Of a DNA stretch of 64,000 bases, positions 36,848 through 49,022 are shown one piece after another. Below the pieces are notes generated by a model, which saw only the letters and a list, made by a program, of their open reading frames with translations, did not search any database and had not been told where the DNA came from. Position numbers and translations under genes: made by a program. How positions within the stretch are numbered: position 1 is the first letter of the stretch; every line of letters starts with the position of its first letter. The stretch is from the NCBI RefSeq assembly GCF_001006305.1, contig NZ_LBHJ01000019.1, forward strand, positions 374,017 through 438,016, given 5' to 3'. This DNA comes from Silvibacterium bohemicum (lineage in GTDB: Bacteria > Acidobacteriota > Terriglobia > Terriglobales > Acidobacteriaceae).

Positions 36848-39800
36848 TGGTGGTTTGCCTCCTTACGACAGTGGAAGACCTTGCGTATTGAACTGCGGAT
36901 CGGCCCGCGGCTTTCGTCAGGGCAAGTTTTTCTGCCAGTTCCGCGACCGTGGGCGAGTCCCACATCGTGCGGATGGATAGCTCCGCACCGAGTGCATTCC
37001 TCACCCGGCTCACCACGCGTGTGACCAGCAACGAGTGTCCGCCCAGCGCGAAGAAGTCGTCATCGATGCCGACTTTGGGGATCGAGAGGACCTCGGCAAA
37101 GATCCGGCACAGCTCCTCCTCGGTAACCGACCGCGGCATTCGATGCGAGTGGCCATTGCGATCCGGCATGGGTAGGCTGCGCCGATCCAGCTTGCCGTTA
37201 ACGGTGAGGGGCAGCGCGGCCAATGTGAGAAAGGCCGAAGGCACCATGTGGCGGGGAAGACGATCGGAAAGCGCGCGGCGCAGAGCGTCCGGTTCGGGTG
37301 TGCGGCCTTCAGTTGGAACCACCCAGGCCACCAGCTGTGCGGCTCCGTGACCGTTCTGGCGCGGATCGTTCGCGCGAAGATCGACGGCGGCGTGAGCGAT
37401 ATCGGGGAGATCTTTGAGTGCGGCTTCGATCTCACCGGGCTCGATGCGATAGCCGCGTATCTTCATCTGCTGATCGGCACGGCCCAGAAACTCCAGGATC
37501 CCATCCGGCTTCCAGCGCGCGCTGTCGCCGGTCCGGTACATCAACGCTCCACGCTGGTAGGGATTCGCTACAAAGCGCTCCGCCGTCAGCGCCGCACGCC
37601 CCAGATAGCCACGCGCAAGGTTTGTCCCCGACACATAGAGCTCTCCCGCCACACCCAATGGCACAGGTTCAAGGTTGTCATCTAGCAAATACAGCCGCGT
37701 ATTCGCGATCGGGCGGCCGATCGGCACAGCGCCCGCCTCCGGCAAATCAGCGGCGCACGCATGATGCGTCACCTGCACCGTCGTCTCCGTCGGACCGTAC
37801 AGGTTCACCAGCGGCACGCCCCAGCTCCGCTCCACTTTCCGTGCCAGTTGGTTCGAAAGAGCTTCGCCACCGGAAAAGACCATGCGCAGACCGCTCGGCT
37901 TGTGCATATCCGACGCGCATACCGCCTCCAACAGCGTCGGCACAAACTGTGCAACGGTAACCCCTGCACGCTCCATCGCTGCATGCAGCGCCATGGGATC
38001 GCGCGACGTCTCCGCACTCACCATACACACACGCGAACCGCTGAGAAGCGGCAAGAACAGCTCCCACACCGCCGCATCGAAGCTCATCGAGGTGCGGAAC
38101 AGAACTGTGTCTCGCTCGTCTACCGGATACTGCGCGCACATCCACTCCATGTGGTTCAGCAGCGCACGATGCTCAACCACCACACCCTTCGGCGTACCCA
38201 TCGAGCCCGACGTATAAATCACATAAGCCGTATGCGCTGCCTGCAGAGCACTCACCCGCTCCGCGTCCGACGGGTTATGCTCCGCAGTGCCCAAGCCGTC
38301 CCGATCCAGACTGGTCTCATCCAGATCAACCACATCGATCGATGCCGGAAGATGGGGTCGGTGCTCCGCGCTGCTCAGCACCACAGAGACTCCCTCCAGC
38401 ATCTGTTGCAGGCGCTCGGATGGATATTCCGGATCGAGCGGCACATAGCCGGCTCCCGCCTTCAGCGCGCCCAGGATGGCCACCACCATCGCAGGCGTTC
38501 GCTCCATGCAGATGCCAACTAGGCTCTCCGGACCCACTCCGCGGCCGATAAGAAAATGCGCCACGCGGTTCGCTCGCCGATTCAGCTCGTCGTAGCTCAC
38601 CGTCTCCCCGTCAAACCACAACGCCGTTGATGACCCGCTGGGATCCACCTGATCTTCGAAGCGATCCACTAACGTTCCCGCAGCTACTTCGAACTCCGTC
38701 GCGTTAAATTCCTCCAACACGCGACCCCGCTCCTCTGCAGATAACTGACCGAGTGCGGAAAGAGCCTGCTCCGAAGACTCCAGAACATTTTCGAGAATGC
38801 GCATGTAGCGTTGCGCCATCTGCTCGATACGCCACGCGTCGAAGAGATCTTTCTTGTACAGCCAGTAGAGCTGCAGCGATTCGCCCTGTTCCAACCAATG
38901 CAGTTCAAAGTCATAGCGCACGCTGCGCTCTTCGCTCGCCACCAGCGAGATTTTGATTCCCTTGAGCTGGCTCTTCTGTGAGGGCGCATTCTGCACCGCG
39001 AAACTAACCTGGAAGATAGGCGTCGAGTTCACCGACCTCTCGGGTGAAAGCTCTTCGACCAAGCGCTCGAATGGGATGTCCTGATGTTGATAGGCATCGA
39101 GCGTGCTTCGCCGTACCTCGCTCAGAAGCTGGCGAAAGCTAATCCCAGGCGTTACCTTTACCCGCATCACGAGCGTGTTGACGAAAACCCCGATCAGATC
39201 TTCCAATTGGGAGTCCTGACGATTGGCTATCGGCGAGCCGGCGACGATGTCCTGCTGACCGGTGTGGCGTTCGAGCGTCAGGGCGAACGCGGCCAGGAGT
39301 GTCATGTAGATCGTCGCGCCATTTTCGCGGCTCAGCGCCTTCAGCCTCGCAGTTTGTTCGGCTGCGACACTTACGCTCACAACATCGGCTGCATACACCG
39401 GCTGGGCAGGACGCGGGCGATCCAAGGGAAGTTCCAACCTCTCAGGAATGCCCGCCAGTTCCCGCTTCCAGTAGTCGAGGCCCTCCTGCAGTGCTCCACC
39501 CTCCAGCCAACTCCGCTGCCAGAGCGTGAAATCGGCGTATTGCACCGCCAGAGGTTGCAGCGGATTTTCCAGGCCTTCGCTGTACGCTTCATAGAGTTGC
39601 CCGAATTCGCGATTGAAGACGCCCGTCGACCAGCCATCCGAGGCGATGTGATGACAGGTGCGGAGCAGAATATGTTCTTCCGCTGCCAGCTTCAGCAGCT
39701 TGAAGCGCAGTACCGGACCTCGGCTAAGGTGGAAGGGATCGTGCGATTCACGGCGCATCGCGTCGATCACAGCTGCTTCGCGGAGGGCTCCAGCCAAATC

Positions 39801-42800
39801 ACTCAGATCCTCGAGCGGCACGCTGATCCGCAGTTCGGCTTCGATGACCTGCACCGGCTGACCGTCTTTCTCAGAGAAGTGGGTGCGCAGACTTTCATGC
39901 CGATCCACAATCGTCTGGACGGTGCGCTGCAACGCTTCGAGATTCAATTCGCCTTTAAGATGGAGTGCCTCGGGCATGTGGTATTCACGGCTGTCACCCT
40001 GCAGTCGATCGATAAACCACAGCCGCTGCTGCGCATAAGACAGTGGAATCTCAGCCGGCCTCGATCGGGCCTCCAGCCTGGGCCGCGCCTCAGGCTTCCC
40101 GCGCCGCGCTTCTTCAAGCACCTTTGCCAGATCATCCAGTCGTGGCGCGTCGAAGAGAGCTCGCACCCGAAGTTCCACTCCAAAGGCGTCACGCACCCGG
40201 CTCATTACTTGAGTAGCGAGGAGCGAATGGCCGCCCAGTGCGAAGAAGTTGTCCGTGTGCCCGACCAGGTCGAGCCCGAGCACTGATTCCCAGATCGCGG
40301 CGAGAACTCTTGCCGTTTCTCCTTGCGGCTCCTGGTATTCGCCGGTTGTGCGCGCGGATCTTCCTGGCACCGGCAATGCCGCACGATCCAGCTTGCCATT
40401 TGCAGTAAGCGGCCAGGCAGGCAGCACAACGACCGACACCGGAATCATGTATTCGGGCAGAGAATCCTTCAGGTATTCCCGCAGCGACCATCCCAGCTGA
40501 TTGTCGACTGCGGTCCGCGACGGATCGTTGGTAAATTGCCGATAGTGTGCGGCCGGCGTCTCCTCCAGCGGAACTGCAGGATGCCAGCGCGGATGGAAGA
40601 TGGCTTCATAGACTCCGCTGCTGTTGAAGCCGCGCCAGGAAACCTCGACGCCGAGACTCTGCGCCAGCTGCATCACGGCATCGGGATCTTCTCCGGAAAC
40701 ATGCGCAGTTGCCGCGCGAAGCTGCGCGACATCGCGGATGTCATAATCTCCCGATGACAGCAGGCTCGCGATTTGTACTGTGCCCGCTATACGGCGGTCG
40801 CGCAGGCCGCGAACTGCAACGGACTCCTCCGGCGCCGCCGCGAATGCTTCCTCCAGCTTTTCGCGCCAGATGCCGGCTTCATCCCATTGCACCCAGACCA
40901 CTGGCTCTTCAATCGCCTCCCTGACGCCCACGGTGATCGCGACGTCATAACGGAATCGGCTAAGCTCGTTGTCATACGCGCCTGCTTTGAGCGATACCTC
41001 ACACCGCCCGGCCTTTTCCCCACGGCTGGCCAGGTCGAAGAACAACTGTGGATTGAGAAGCAGCTCTTTATCGGCAAGCTGTGCGCGAAGCACACGCTGA
41101 CGCAGATCCGAGAGTGAGGTTTCGGGGCTGGCCTGATGCATCTGCACGGATGCGTGATATGCACCCAACAACGGCAGGCTCCGCACATCGCCGACAAAGA
41201 TATGCCCGCCTCGCCGGGTTACACGCAATGCCTCGTTCAGCACTTGCATCAGGTACCCGGTATCCGGGAAATATTGCACAATGGAATTCAGGATCACGAG
41301 GTCGACACTGTCGTCAGCCAGAAAACTGAGATCGTGCGCCAACCCCTGCCGAAGCTCCACATGAGCGAGATCGCGGCGAGTGGCGAGATAGCGCCCCAGT
41401 TTGTCCAGAGCCTTGCCGGAGAAATCGAGTCCGGTATAGCTCTTACTTCCGGTCGCAAGACGCGTGAGCAGCAATCCGGTTCCGCAACCTACTTCTACAA
41501 CGTTCGCAGCCTTCAGTCGACGAAGGCTCGCAACCGTCTCGTCGACCCAGATGCGCATTTCTCCGGGCGCTATGGGCTGCCCGGTGTAACTGCTCTGCCA
41601 TCCTGAGATGTCGAAATCGCCGTCTTCTGCCGCGCCTTCGGAATAGATCGTCTCGTAGAGTTCCTGCCAGCGTGTCACGTGCGACCGGTGCAGGCCGGTC
41701 TGCTCCGCTGGCTCGCGACGTCCGACGACATAGGCCAGCAGCTGCTTCTGCCCCGTGTGCTCGTGGACCGTCAGCAACGCGTCTGCGACATCTGGATGAT
41801 TTCGCAACGCTGATTCAATCTCGCCTAACTCGATGCGAAAGCCCCGGATCTTCACCTGGAAGTCGGCGCGTCCAATGAACTCGATCTGACCCTCAGCACT
41901 CCAGCGCGCGCGATCTCCGGTGCGATACATGATTTCGCCGGATTGCGTGGCGTAGGGATTGGCTACGAAGCGTTCGGCCGTCAATCCGGGCCGGTGGAAA
42001 TACCCTCGCGCAAGACCTCTGCCCGCGACATAAAGCTCGCCGGTGACACCCAGTGGAACCGGCTTCAGATCCGCATCGAGAATGTAGGCGCGCGAATTCG
42101 CAACTGCACGTCCGATGGATACCGACTCCGCATCCTCCGCGATGGAACGCAGCAGATACCAGCAGCTGAAGGTGGTGTTCTCGGTCGGCCCATATGCATT
42201 CAGCAGCCTTCCCGGAGGCCCATCTCGCAACACCGAACGCATGCACCGCGGATCGGCCGCCTCTCCGCCTACGAGGACGTCGCGCACGCCGGCAAACGAT
42301 CCCGGCGCCTCCTTCGCCATTTGATTGAAGAGAGATGTCGTCAGAAAAAGCGTGTCGACCCGATACTCCTGCAATGCTTCGGCCAGGGCCGAGGGAGACA
42401 GAACGATTTCGCGCGGAAGAATTACGGCCACGCCTCCATTAAGGAGCGCGCCCCACGCCTCGAACGTCGCAGCATCGAAGGATACGTTCGAGGCCTGCGC
42501 CACTCTCGTGCCAGGCACGAGCTCTACATAGTCCGTATCGCAGACCAATCGAACAATGGCGCGGTGCGGAATTGCCGCTCCCTTCGGAGCGCCAGTCGAT
42601 CCCGACGTGTACATGACATAGGCAAGATCCTCGCAGGTATTGCTGTGCGGCGGGTTCGAAGATTCGTCGCCCTTCATGAGCTCTTCGATCGCCAGACAAT
42701 CGACGTTCAGGGTGGAAAACTCCTGGCATTGCTGCGCAGTCGTCAGCACGATTCCGGCACGGCTGTCGGTCAGCATGGAGTGAATGCGGGTCTTGGGATA

Positions 42801-45800
42801 AGAGAAGTCCAGCGGCAGATACGCCGCTCCTGCCTTGATGATCCCCAGCATGGCGATCATTTCTTCCGGGCAGCGTTCCATGGACAGGCCTGCCAGACTG
42901 CCCCGGCCAACCCCGCATCTCTGCAATTGCCAGGCAACAGCATTGGCAGCGGCGTTGAGCTCCGCATAAGTGAGCGAGCGCTCCCCGTAGAGAATTGCCG
43001 TCGCGGCCGGATCGCGATCAACCTGCTCTTCGAAGAGCTGCGAAAGCGTCTTCCCGGATTCAACTTCGCCTGAGGGGTTGAACTCTTTGAGCACCTGTCG
43101 CTCATCTGCGTCGGTAAGCATCGATATGTCGCGTAACGGCAGATCCGGCGTTGCCGCCACCGCCTCAAGCAGGCTGGTGAAATGACGAAGCATCTGCGCG
43201 ATGCGCCAACCATCGAATAGATCGCGGTTGTACATCCATACCAGCTCGAGGCCGCCATCCCGCTCAACACAGTGTGCCTCGATGTCGAATCGCACGCGCA
43301 GCTCCTGGGCTTCGACAGACGTGATCTCGAGTCCGGCCAGCGTGCGCGCTCTGGTGGGCGCGTTCTGCAGCGCGAACATCACCTGAAAGAGCGGCGTTGC
43401 GCTCAGGCTGCGCTCCGGGGCCAACTCTTCCACCAGCCGCTCGAACGGGATGTCCTGATGCTGATAGGCGTCGAGCGTTGTCCGTCGCACCTCGCCGAGC
43501 AACTCGCGGAAGCTGGCTTCGCGCCTCACGCGTACCCGCATCACCAGGGAGTTGACGAAGAAGCCGATGAGCTGTTCGAGCTGCGGCTCCTGGCGGTTGG
43601 CAATCGGCGAGCCCACGACAATATCACCCTGGCCGCCGGTATAGCGATCGAGCAGCACCGCGAACGATGCCAGCAATGTCATGTAAAGCGTCGCGCGATT
43701 GTTCTGGCTCAGCCTCTGCAGCCTTGCCAAACCGGCGCGCTCGATGCGGCCGGTGCAAAGTCCTGCGGAGTTGGTCTGCACGGCGGGGCGGCGGCGATCG
43801 ACAGGCAGCTCCAGGCGCGCCGGGATGCCGTCGAGCTGCTTCTTCCAGTAGGCAAGTCCCTTATCGAGAGTCTCTCCTTCCAGCCAGCTGCGCTGCCACA
43901 GCGCGAAGTCTGCATACTGAACCGGCAGAGGAGTGAGCGGAAACGCACCTCCCTGATGGAAGGCGCTATAGAGAAGGGCCACCTCCTCGCCCAGCGCCCC
44001 CGCCGACCAACCATCGGAGACGATGTGATGACAAGTGAGAAGGAGAATATGTTCCCGTCGCCCGAGCTGTAGCAACTTCACTCGCAGCAGCGGTCCGCGG
44101 CTCAGGTCGAAGGGCTCATCCCATTCCTTTCGCAGCATTGCCGCTGTCGCTTGCTGCCGCTCCGCTTCCTCAAGGACGGTCAAATCTTCCAGCTCAACCG
44201 TTATGGACGCGGAATCGGCGATGATCTGCACCGGCTGGCTATCCATCTCGGCAAAGTGGGTGCGCAGGCTTTCGTGGCGTTCCACGATTGCGCCGATGGC
44301 CCTCTGCAGAGCTTCGACATCCAGATCCCCGCGCAGCCGGAGCGCTTCCGGCATGTTGTATTCCGCACTCGCTCCCCGCAGCTGGTCGATGAACCACAGG
44401 CGCTGCTGAGCGTATGACAGCGGGATCCATTCCGGACGCGGCTGCGCACGCAGCGCGGGCCTGGTATTTCTGGCCGCACGTTGCGCGTCCTCGATGGCCC
44501 GTGCCAGACTTCCCAGGCGCGGCGTGTCGAAGATCGCTCGCACCGTCAAACCCACGCCGAAGACCTCACGCACGCGGCTCATGACCTGGGTCGCCATCAG
44601 GGAGTGGCCGCCCAGGGCGAAGAAATCATCCTCCTCGCCGGCGCGATCGATGTGCAGGATTTCCGACCAGATGGCAGCCAGTAATTTCGCGATTTCCCCG
44701 CGCGGCTCGATGTATTCGCTGCTTACCAGGCCGCGCCGCTCCGGTGCGGGGAGCGCCCGCCGGTCGATTTTGCCATTCGGCGTAAGCGGCCACGCGCGCA
44801 ATACCACAACCGCCGCGGGCACCATGTAGGCCGGCAGCACTTGGCGCAGCCGGCCGTGCAGCGCCCAACCAAGCTCGGCGTCGCCGGCGCTGTGCGCGGG
44901 ATCATTTGCAAAGGCCTGCGCAGTATCTTTTACTGCTGCGAATGCCGCCTTCATCCACCGCGGATTGAAAACCGCACTATAGATGCCTTCTGCCGTAACG
45001 GCGGTCGCGGTCCAAGCTACACCCAGCGATCCGGCCAGAGCGATCAGCGTCCCGGGGTCCTGCCCGGCGACGGCAGCCGACGCGGCACGCAATTGCGCGG
45101 CGCTTGCGATCCTGCCCTCTTCGTCGTTCAGCAGCCGGACCGCTTCGATAGCGGGCAGCACGCGGCCGTCGCGGATGCCGCGCACTGCTATCGTGGCCTG
45201 CGGCTTTTGCTGAAGCTCGGCCTGGAGCGCGCGCTGCCATTCTCCGCGTTCATCCCAGTCGAGCCAGGATTCGGGCTCAGCAAGCTGTTCCTCGTCTCCG
45301 AGACTCACCGTCACGTCGTAACGAAAGCGGCTGAGTTCGTTATCGTAGGCTCCAGTCTTGAGAAACATTTCGACGCGACCGGCCTTCTCCACCCTTCGAG
45401 GCAGATCTTCAAACCATTCCGGCGCGAGAAGCAGCTCTTCTTCATTCCGCTGCGCGAGGAAAATGCGCTGTCGAAGCGATTCCAGATTTGTCTCTCCGGC
45501 AGCTTTATGCAGCTGCACCGAGGTGTGATAGGCCTCGAGAAGCGGCAGACTCCTTACGTCGCCGATAAATATGCTGCCTCCGCGGCGGGTGACACGGATG
45601 GCTTCGGTAATTACCTGATCGAAATAGTCGAGATCCGGAAAGTACTGCGCAACCGAGTTGAGGATCACCAGATCGACGCTGTCATCCTCGAGAAATTTCA
45701 ACTCGTGAGCTAGTCCCGGCCGCAATTCCACATGGCGCAGCTCCGGCTTGGTCCGCAGGAACGATCCCAGCCGATTGAGGACCCCGGCCGAGAAGTCAAT

Positions 45801-48800
45801 CCCGGTATAGGCTTCGCAACGGGCCGCGAGACGCAGCAGAAGCAATCCCGTGCCGCACCCGATCTCCAGCACGCGCCGTGGTCGCAGAGCTTCGATGCGG
45901 GCCACCGTTTCGTCGACCCAGAGGCGCATCTCCGCTTCGGGAATGGCCTCGCCGGTGTAGCTGCTGTTCCAGCCGGAGATTTCGAACTCCTGATCGCGGC
46001 CAGCTTCGGCGTAGGTCGATTCGTAGATCTCCCGCCAATGGTCCAGGTGCGCGCGCTGGCGCTCATCGGAAAGCCGCGGGCGACCGACCACGTATGCCAA
46101 CAGCTGGTTGTCCGCGTCCTCCTTCTGCACGATCGCGAGCGCGTCCTGCACCTGCTCGTGCCTGCGAAGTTCGGCTTCGATCTCGCCCAATTCGATACGG
46201 AAGCCGCGAACCTTTACCTGCTGATCGGCTCGTCCCAGAAACTCGAGCGTGCCATCGATCCGCCAGCGGCACAGATCGCCCGTGCGATACATGCGCTCCC
46301 CCGGCTCGCTCGCATAGGGGTCGGCAACAAACCGCTCTGCGGTGAGCCCAGGACGGTTGAGATAGCCGCGCGCCAGGCCAGCCCCCGCGATATAAAGCTC
46401 TCCAACGACTCCTGCGCTCGATGTTTCCAGGTGCTTGTCGAGAACGTAGGTCCGGATGTTCGGAACCGGCGATCCGATGGGCACATCGGCGTCAGGCGCC
46501 TGCTGCAATTCATAGACGCTGCATCCCACGGTGGTTTCCGTGGGGCCGTATTCGTTCACGATGCGAAGCGCCGGAACATGGCTGCGCCAGAATGCGGCTA
46601 CCGAACCACGCAGCGCCTCGCCGCCAACGACGAAAACCCTCGCCCGCACTGCCGAAGCCCGCGCTCCGAGAATGCCCCGGAGAGCCTCTAGGTGCGCCGG
46701 CGTCAGTTTGACTAGAGTCAGCTCCTGCCCACTGGCCAACAGATCCGCCAACTCTTCCAGTTGCCGTTCTTCATGCAGAAGAATCACCGGCCGCCCCGCG
46801 AGCAGCGGCAGATAGAGACTGGTGACGGTTGCGTCGAAAGCCAGCGGAGTGTTGACCGGCGCACCGGTGCCCTGACTCGCGTCGTACCGCTCGCCGGCCC
46901 AGCTTAGATAACTTCTTAATGCACCGTGCGGGACAACCACGCCCTTTGGTTTTCCTGTCGATCCCGAGGTATAGATCAGATAGGCCGGATGGTGAGGAAA
47001 CAACGCTGCCGTACGATCTTCATCTCTCGGGTTCCACTCTGGAAACTGGGACAACTCTTCGGAAGCTTCGATGAACAGCAACTTCTCAGCAAAGGGCAAA
47101 GCCAATCTGGTTGCTTCGCTGGCCATCACCAGCAGAGGAGCCGCATCGTCCACCATGAAACGCAGCCTGGCTTCGGGATAGGCCGGATCGAGAGGAATAT
47201 ATGCTGCGCCCGCTTTCAGCACGGCAAGCAGGGCAACGATCATCTCCGGCGATCGATCGACGCAGATGCCGACGAAGGTTTCAGGCCCGGCTCCGCGAGC
47301 GATCAAGGAATGCGCGAGCCGATTGGCCCGAACATTGATTTCCGAATAGCTGGATGATTGCTCGCCGAACACTACTGCGGTTGCCGTTGGTGTTCGTTCC
47401 ACCTGGGCTTCGAACAACTTCGGCAGAAGCGCCGGGGGCACCGGCTGAATAGCCCCCGTGGCAGCCTTCAGCAGGAGGCCGCGTTCGGTGCTTGCGATCA
47501 TATGCAACCGTCGCAGTGGCAAATCGGGCGAGGCTACTACCGCCTCCAGCAACGTCATGTAATGTTTGGCCATCTGCTCGATGCGCCAGCCGTCGAACAT
47601 CTCCCGCTTGTAGACCCAGTACAGAGCGATGCCGCCGTCTTCTTCAAAGCAGTGCAACTCAAGATCGAAGCGAACCTGCAGGTGCTGCGTGGCCAGAGGT
47701 TCCACTTGCAGGCCCTTGAGCTTCTGCGTTCCCATGGGCGCGTTTTGGAGGGCAAAGCTGACTTGAAAGACGGGTGTGTGGCTCAGGCTCCGTTCCGGCG
47801 CGAGATCGTCCACGATCTTTTCGAAGGGAACGTCCTGGTGTTCGTAGGCATCGAGCGTGGTGCGTTGGACGGCGGAGAGCAGTTGCCGAAAAGTCTCCTC
47901 CGGCTTCACGCGAACGCGCATGACCAGCGGATTCACGAAGAAGCCGATCATCGCTTCGAGTTGTGTGTCCTGGCGGTTCGCAACCGGCGATCCCACAACG
48001 ATGTCGTCCTGACCGCACCAGCGCTCCAGCAGTACCGCGAACGCGGCAAGCAGAGTCATGTAGAGCGTGCTGCCATTGTGCCGGCCCAGGTTGTTCAGCG
48101 CCGCTACCTGATCCACGGACAAGCTGGTCTTCCAGCTTGCCGCATCCCAGACGGGAACGGCAGGCCGCGGACGGTCCGAGGGCAGCGACAATTGCTCGGG
48201 AATTCCCGCCAGCTGCTTCCTCCAGTACTTCAGGCCTCCGCCCAATGATTCGTCGCTCAACCACTTGCGCTGCCAGATAGCGAAATCGGCATACTGTACG
48301 GCCAGAGGCTGCAGAGGATTCTCCCGGCCCTCGCGGAAGCACTCGTACAAGAGAGCGAATTCGCGGTTGAATACACCGACCGACCAGCCATCCGAGACGA
48401 TGTGATGGAAGGATCGCAGCAGAATGTGATCGTTTGCCGCAAGCTTGAGGAGCTTGAGCCGGAGTACGGGACCGCGGTTGAGGTCGAAGGGGCGCTGCCA
48501 CTCCTGTTTCTGGGCCGCCGCAATCGCTTCCTTCCGCGACTCTTCGTCGAGGAAGCTCAAATCCTCCATCGGAATCGCAATATCGAAAGTCTCAGCAATG
48601 ATCTGCGCGGGCACGCCATCAACTTCCTCGAAGTGGGTCCGCAGAGATTCATGGCGGCCAACTATCGCCCGGATGGTCTGCTCCAAGGCCTGATAGTCGA
48701 GGTCGCCGCGCAGGCGCAGAACTTCCGGGATGTTGTACTCCGCGCTCGATCCCTCCAACTGGTCGATGAACCAGAGCCGCTGCTGGGCATAGGACAGCGG

Positions 48801-49022
48801 AATATGCGCCGGTCTTTCCTCTGCCGACAAAGGAGGACGCGCTGCTGTGCCCTGCCACTGCCGCTGTAGAAGCAGGCGAATGTCGTCTTTCTGAACGCTT
48901 AGCTCAGCCCAGATTTCTTCGCTGAGGGTCCCGCGAGCCGCGCTGACACGAACGCGTTCCCCTTCTAACCAGACCTTGGCGCCGACCGCAGAGATTTGAG
49001 CGAGTAGTTCAGGCGCCGTCAC
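36840..49022 (-). CDS. NRPS subunit B (modules 4-6, two N-methylating)
   Basis: 4060-residue NRPS. Order: TubC-type docking domain (residues 1-55; [10 protein letters not shown] strand), C-A-nMT-PCP (M4), C-A-nMT-PCP (M5), C-A-PCP (M6). The methyltransferases interrupt the A domains after core A8 and carry the SAM-binding motif GCGTGLLL near residues 1056 and 2514. C motifs HHIVSDG or HHIASDG lie near 209, 1667 and 3127. PCPs (LGGHS) are near 1472, 2932 and 3994. I choose GTG 49022, which overlaps the TGA of subunit A as GTGA, has GGAGGAG 8 nt upstream, and begins exactly at the docking domain. The in-frame GTG at 49301 would add 93 residues of junk translated from subunit A. The C terminus is a basic tail ([11 protein letters not shown]). 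Confidence 0.95.
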   Translation of the reverse strand: MTAPELLAQISAVGAKVWLEGERVRVSAARGTLSEEIWAELSVQKDDIRLLLQRQWQGTAARPPLSAEERPAHIPLSYAQQRLWFIDQLEGSSAEYNIPEVLRLRGDLDYQALEQTIRAIVGRHESLRTHFEEVDGVPAQIIAETFDIAIPMEDLSFLDEESRKEAIAAAQKQEWQRPFDLNRGPVLRLKLLKLAANDHILLRSFHHIVSDGWSVGVFNREFALLYECFREGRENPLQPLAVQYADFAIWQRKWLSDESLGGGLKYWRKQLAGIPEQLSLPSDRPRPAVPVWDAASWKTSLSVDQVAALNNLGRHNGSTLYMTLLAAFAVLLERWCGQDDIVVGSPVANRQDTQLEAMIGFFVNPLVMRVRVKPEETFRQLLSAVQRTTLDAYEHQDVPFEKIVDDLAPERSLSHTPVFQVSFALQNAPMGTQKLKGLQVEPLATQHLQVRFDLELHCFEEDGGIALYWVYKREMFDGWRIEQMAKHYMTLLEAVVASPDLPLRRLHMIASTERGLLLKAATGAIQPVPPALLPKLFEAQVERTPTATAVVFGEQSSSYSEINVRANRLAHSLIARGAGPETFVGICVDRSPEMIVALLAVLKAGAAYIPLDPAYPEARLRFMVDDAAPLLVMASEATRLALPFAEKLLFIEASEELSQFPEWNPRDEDRTAALFPHHPAYLIYTSGSTGKPKGVVVPHGALRSYLSWAGERYDASQGTGAPVNTPLAFDATVTSLYLPLLAGRPVILLHEERQLEELADLLASGQELTLVKLTPAHLEALRGILGARASAVRARVFVVGGEALRGSVAAFWRSHVPALRIVNEYGPTETTVGCSVYELQQAPDADVPIGSPVPNIRTYVLDKHLETSSAGVVGELYIAGAGLARGYLNRPGLTAERFVADPYASEPGERMYRTGDLCRWRIDGTLEFLGRADQQVKVRGFRIELGEIEAELRRHEQVQDALAIVQKEDADNQLLAYVVGRPRLSDERQRAHLDHWREIYESTYAEAGRDQEFEISGWNSSYTGEAIPEAEMRLWVDETVARIEALRPRRVLEIGCGTGLLLLRLAARCEAYTGIDFSAGVLNRLGSFLRTKPELRHVELRPGLAHELKFLEDDSVDLVILNSVAQYFPDLDYFDQVITEAIRVTRRGGSIFIGDVRSLPLLEAYHTSVQLHKAAGETNLESLRQRIFLAQRNEEELLLAPEWFEDLPRRVEKAGRVEMFLKTGAYDNELSRFRYDVTVSLGDEEQLAEPESWLDWDERGEWQRALQAELQQKPQATIAVRGIRDGRVLPAIEAVRLLNDEEGRIASAAQLRAASAAVAGQDPGTLIALAGSLGVAWTATAVTAEGIYSAVFNPRWMKAAFAAVKDTAQAFANDPAHSAGDAELGWALHGRLRQVLPAYMVPAAVVVLRAWPLTPNGKIDRRALPAPERRGLVSSEYIEPRGEIAKLLAAIWSEILHIDRAGEEDDFFALGGHSLMATQVMSRVREVFGVGLTVRAIFDTPRLGSLARAIEDAQRAARNTRPALRAQPRPEWIPLSYAQQRLWFIDQLRGASAEYNMPEALRLRGDLDVEALQRAIGAIVERHESLRTHFAEMDSQPVQIIADSASITVELEDLTVLEEAERQQATAAMLRKEWDEPFDLSRGPLLRVKLLQLGRREHILLLTCHHIVSDGWSAGALGEEVALLYSAFHQGGAFPLTPLPVQYADFALWQRSWLEGETLDKGLAYWKKQLDGIPARLELPVDRRRPAVQTNSAGLCTGRIERAGLARLQRLSQNNRATLYMTLLASFAVLLDRYTGGQGDIVVGSPIANRQEPQLEQLIGFFVNSLVMRVRVRREASFRELLGEVRRTTLDAYQHQDIPFERLVEELAPERSLSATPLFQVMFALQNAPTRARTLAGLEITSVEAQELRVRFDIEAHCVERDGGLELVWMYNRDLFDGWRIAQMLRHFTSLLEAVAATPDLPLRDISMLTDADERQVLKEFNPSGEVESGKTLSQLFEEQVDRDPAATAILYGERSLTYAELNAAANAVAWQLQRCGVGRGSLAGLSMERCPEEMIAMLGIIKAGAAYLPLDFSYPKTRIHSMLTDSRAGIVLTTAQQCQEFSTLNVDCLAIEELMKGDESSNPPHSNTCEDLAYVMYTSGSTGAPKGAAIPHRAIVRLVCDTDYVELVPGTRVAQASNVSFDAATFEAWGALLNGGVAVILPREIVLSPSALAEALQEYRVDTLFLTTSLFNQMAKEAPGSFAGVRDVLVGGEAADPRCMRSVLRDGPPGRLLNAYGPTENTTFSCWYLLRSIAEDAESVSIGRAVANSRAYILDADLKPVPLGVTGELYVAGRGLARGYFHRPGLTAERFVANPYATQSGEIMYRTGDRARWSAEGQIEFIGRADFQVKIRGFRIELGEIESALRNHPDVADALLTVHEHTGQKQLLAYVVGRREPAEQTGLHRSHVTRWQELYETIYSEGAAEDGDFDISGWQSSYTGQPIAPGEMRIWVDETVASLRRLKAANVVEVGCGTGLLLTRLATGSKSYTGLDFSGKALDKLGRYLATRRDLAHVELRQGLAHDLSFLADDSVDLVILNSIVQYFPDTGYLMQVLNEALRVTRRGGHIFVGDVRSLPLLGAYHASVQMHQASPETSLSDLRQRVLRAQLADKELLLNPQLFFDLASRGEKAGRCEVSLKAGAYDNELSRFRYDVAITVGVREAIEEPVVWVQWDEAGIWREKLEEAFAAAPEESVAVRGLRDRRIAGTVQIASLLSSGDYDIRDVAQLRAATAHVSGEDPDAVMQLAQSLGVEVSWRGFNSSGVYEAIFHPRWHPAVPLEETPAAHYRQFTNDPSRTAVDNQLGWSLREYLKDSLPEYMIPVSVVVLPAWPLTANGKLDRAALPVPGRSARTTGEYQEPQGETARVLAAIWESVLGLDLVGHTDNFFALGGHSLLATQVMSRVRDAFGVELRVRALFDAPRLDDLAKVLEEARRGKPEARPRLEARSRPAEIPLSYAQQRLWFIDRLQGDSREYHMPEALHLKGELNLEALQRTVQTIVDRHESLRTHFSEKDGQPVQVIEAELRISVPLEDLSDLAGALREAAVIDAMRRESHDPFHLSRGPVLRFKLLKLAAEEHILLRTCHHIASDGWSTGVFNREFGQLYEAYSEGLENPLQPLAVQYADFTLWQRSWLEGGALQEGLDYWKRELAGIPERLELPLDRPRPAQPVYAADVVSVSVAAEQTARLKALSRENGATIYMTLLAAFALTLERHTGQQDIVAGSPIANRQDSQLEDLIGVFVNTLVMRVKVTPGISFRQLLSEVRRSTLDAYQHQDIPFERLVEELSPERSVNSTPIFQVSFAVQNAPSQKSQLKGIKISLVASEERSVRYDFELHWLEQGESLQLYWLYKKDLFDAWRIEQMAQRYMRILENVLESSEQALSALGQLSAEERGRVLEEFNATEFEVAAGTLVDRFEDQVDPSGSSTALWFDGETVSYDELNRRANRVAHFLIGRGVGPESLVGICMERTPAMVVAILGALKAGAGYVPLDPEYPSERLQQMLEGVSVVLSSAEHRPHLPASIDVVDLDETSLDRDGLGTAEHNPSDAERVSALQAAHTAYVIYTSGSMGTPKGVVVEHRALLNHMEWMCAQYPVDERDTVLFRTSMSFDAAVWELFLPLLSGSRVCMVSAETSRDPMALHAAMERAGVTVAQFVPTLLEAVCASDMHKPSGLRMVFSGGEALSNQLARKVERSWGVPLVNLYGPTETTVQVTHHACAADLPEAGAVPIGRPIANTRLYLLDDNLEPVPLGVAGELYVSGTNLARGYLGRAALTAERFVANPYQRGALMYRTGDSARWKPDGILEFLGRADQQMKIRGYRIEPGEIEAALKDLPDIAHAAVDLRANDPRQNGHGAAQLVAWVVPTEGRTPEPDALRRALSDRLPRHMVPSAFLTLAALPLTVNGKLDRRSLPMPDRNGHSHRMPRSVTEEELCRIFAEVLSIPKVGIDDDFFALGGHSLLVTRVVSRVRNALGAELSIRTMWDSPTVAELAEKLALTKAAGRSAVQYARSSTVVRRQTTNA
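36858..36864 (-). promoter_or_regulatory. Ribosome binding site of subunit C
   Basis: AAGGAGG, 10 nt before ATG 36847, inside the 3' end of subunit B. Confidence 0.8.
36900..40095 (-). other. Module 6: C-A-PCP, Gln-like
   Basis: The pocket reads D-A-W-Q-F-G-L-V-Q, close to the Gln code DAWQFGLIDK. The A core motif is YTSGSMG with Met. The A-domain DNA is almost identical to that of module 13. The PCP is LGGHS and the subunit ends about 40 residues after the carrier fold. Confidence 0.75.
37378..38782 (-). repeat. Near-identical A-domain segment, copy in module 6
   Basis: Direct-repeat partner of 9665-11069. Same length and orientation; long stretches are identical, with scattered substitutions. 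Confidence 0.85.
40105..44460 (-). other. Module 5: C-A-nMT-PCP, branched-chain-like
   Basis: The pocket reads D-A-F-F-L-G-A-T-F, one position away from the Ile-type code of modules 9 and 15 (Val322 to Ala). The methyltransferase carries [10 protein letters not shown]. Predicted residue: N-methyl Ile, Val or Leu. Confidence 0.7.
44470..49022 (-). other. Module 4: docking-C-A-nMT-PCP, Asn-like
   Basis: The pocket reads D-A-T-K-V-G-E-V-G, closest to published Asn codes (DLTKxGEVGK). The methyltransferase has [10 protein letters not shown] and retains the long C-terminal region seen in modules 1 and 5. Predicted residue: N-methyl-Asn or a close analogue. Confidence 0.7.

Noticed and set aside
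9665-38782. The long direct repeats as insertion sequences or other mobile elements
   Set aside because: They are coding A-domain DNA in frame, without terminal inverted repeats, target duplications or transposase.
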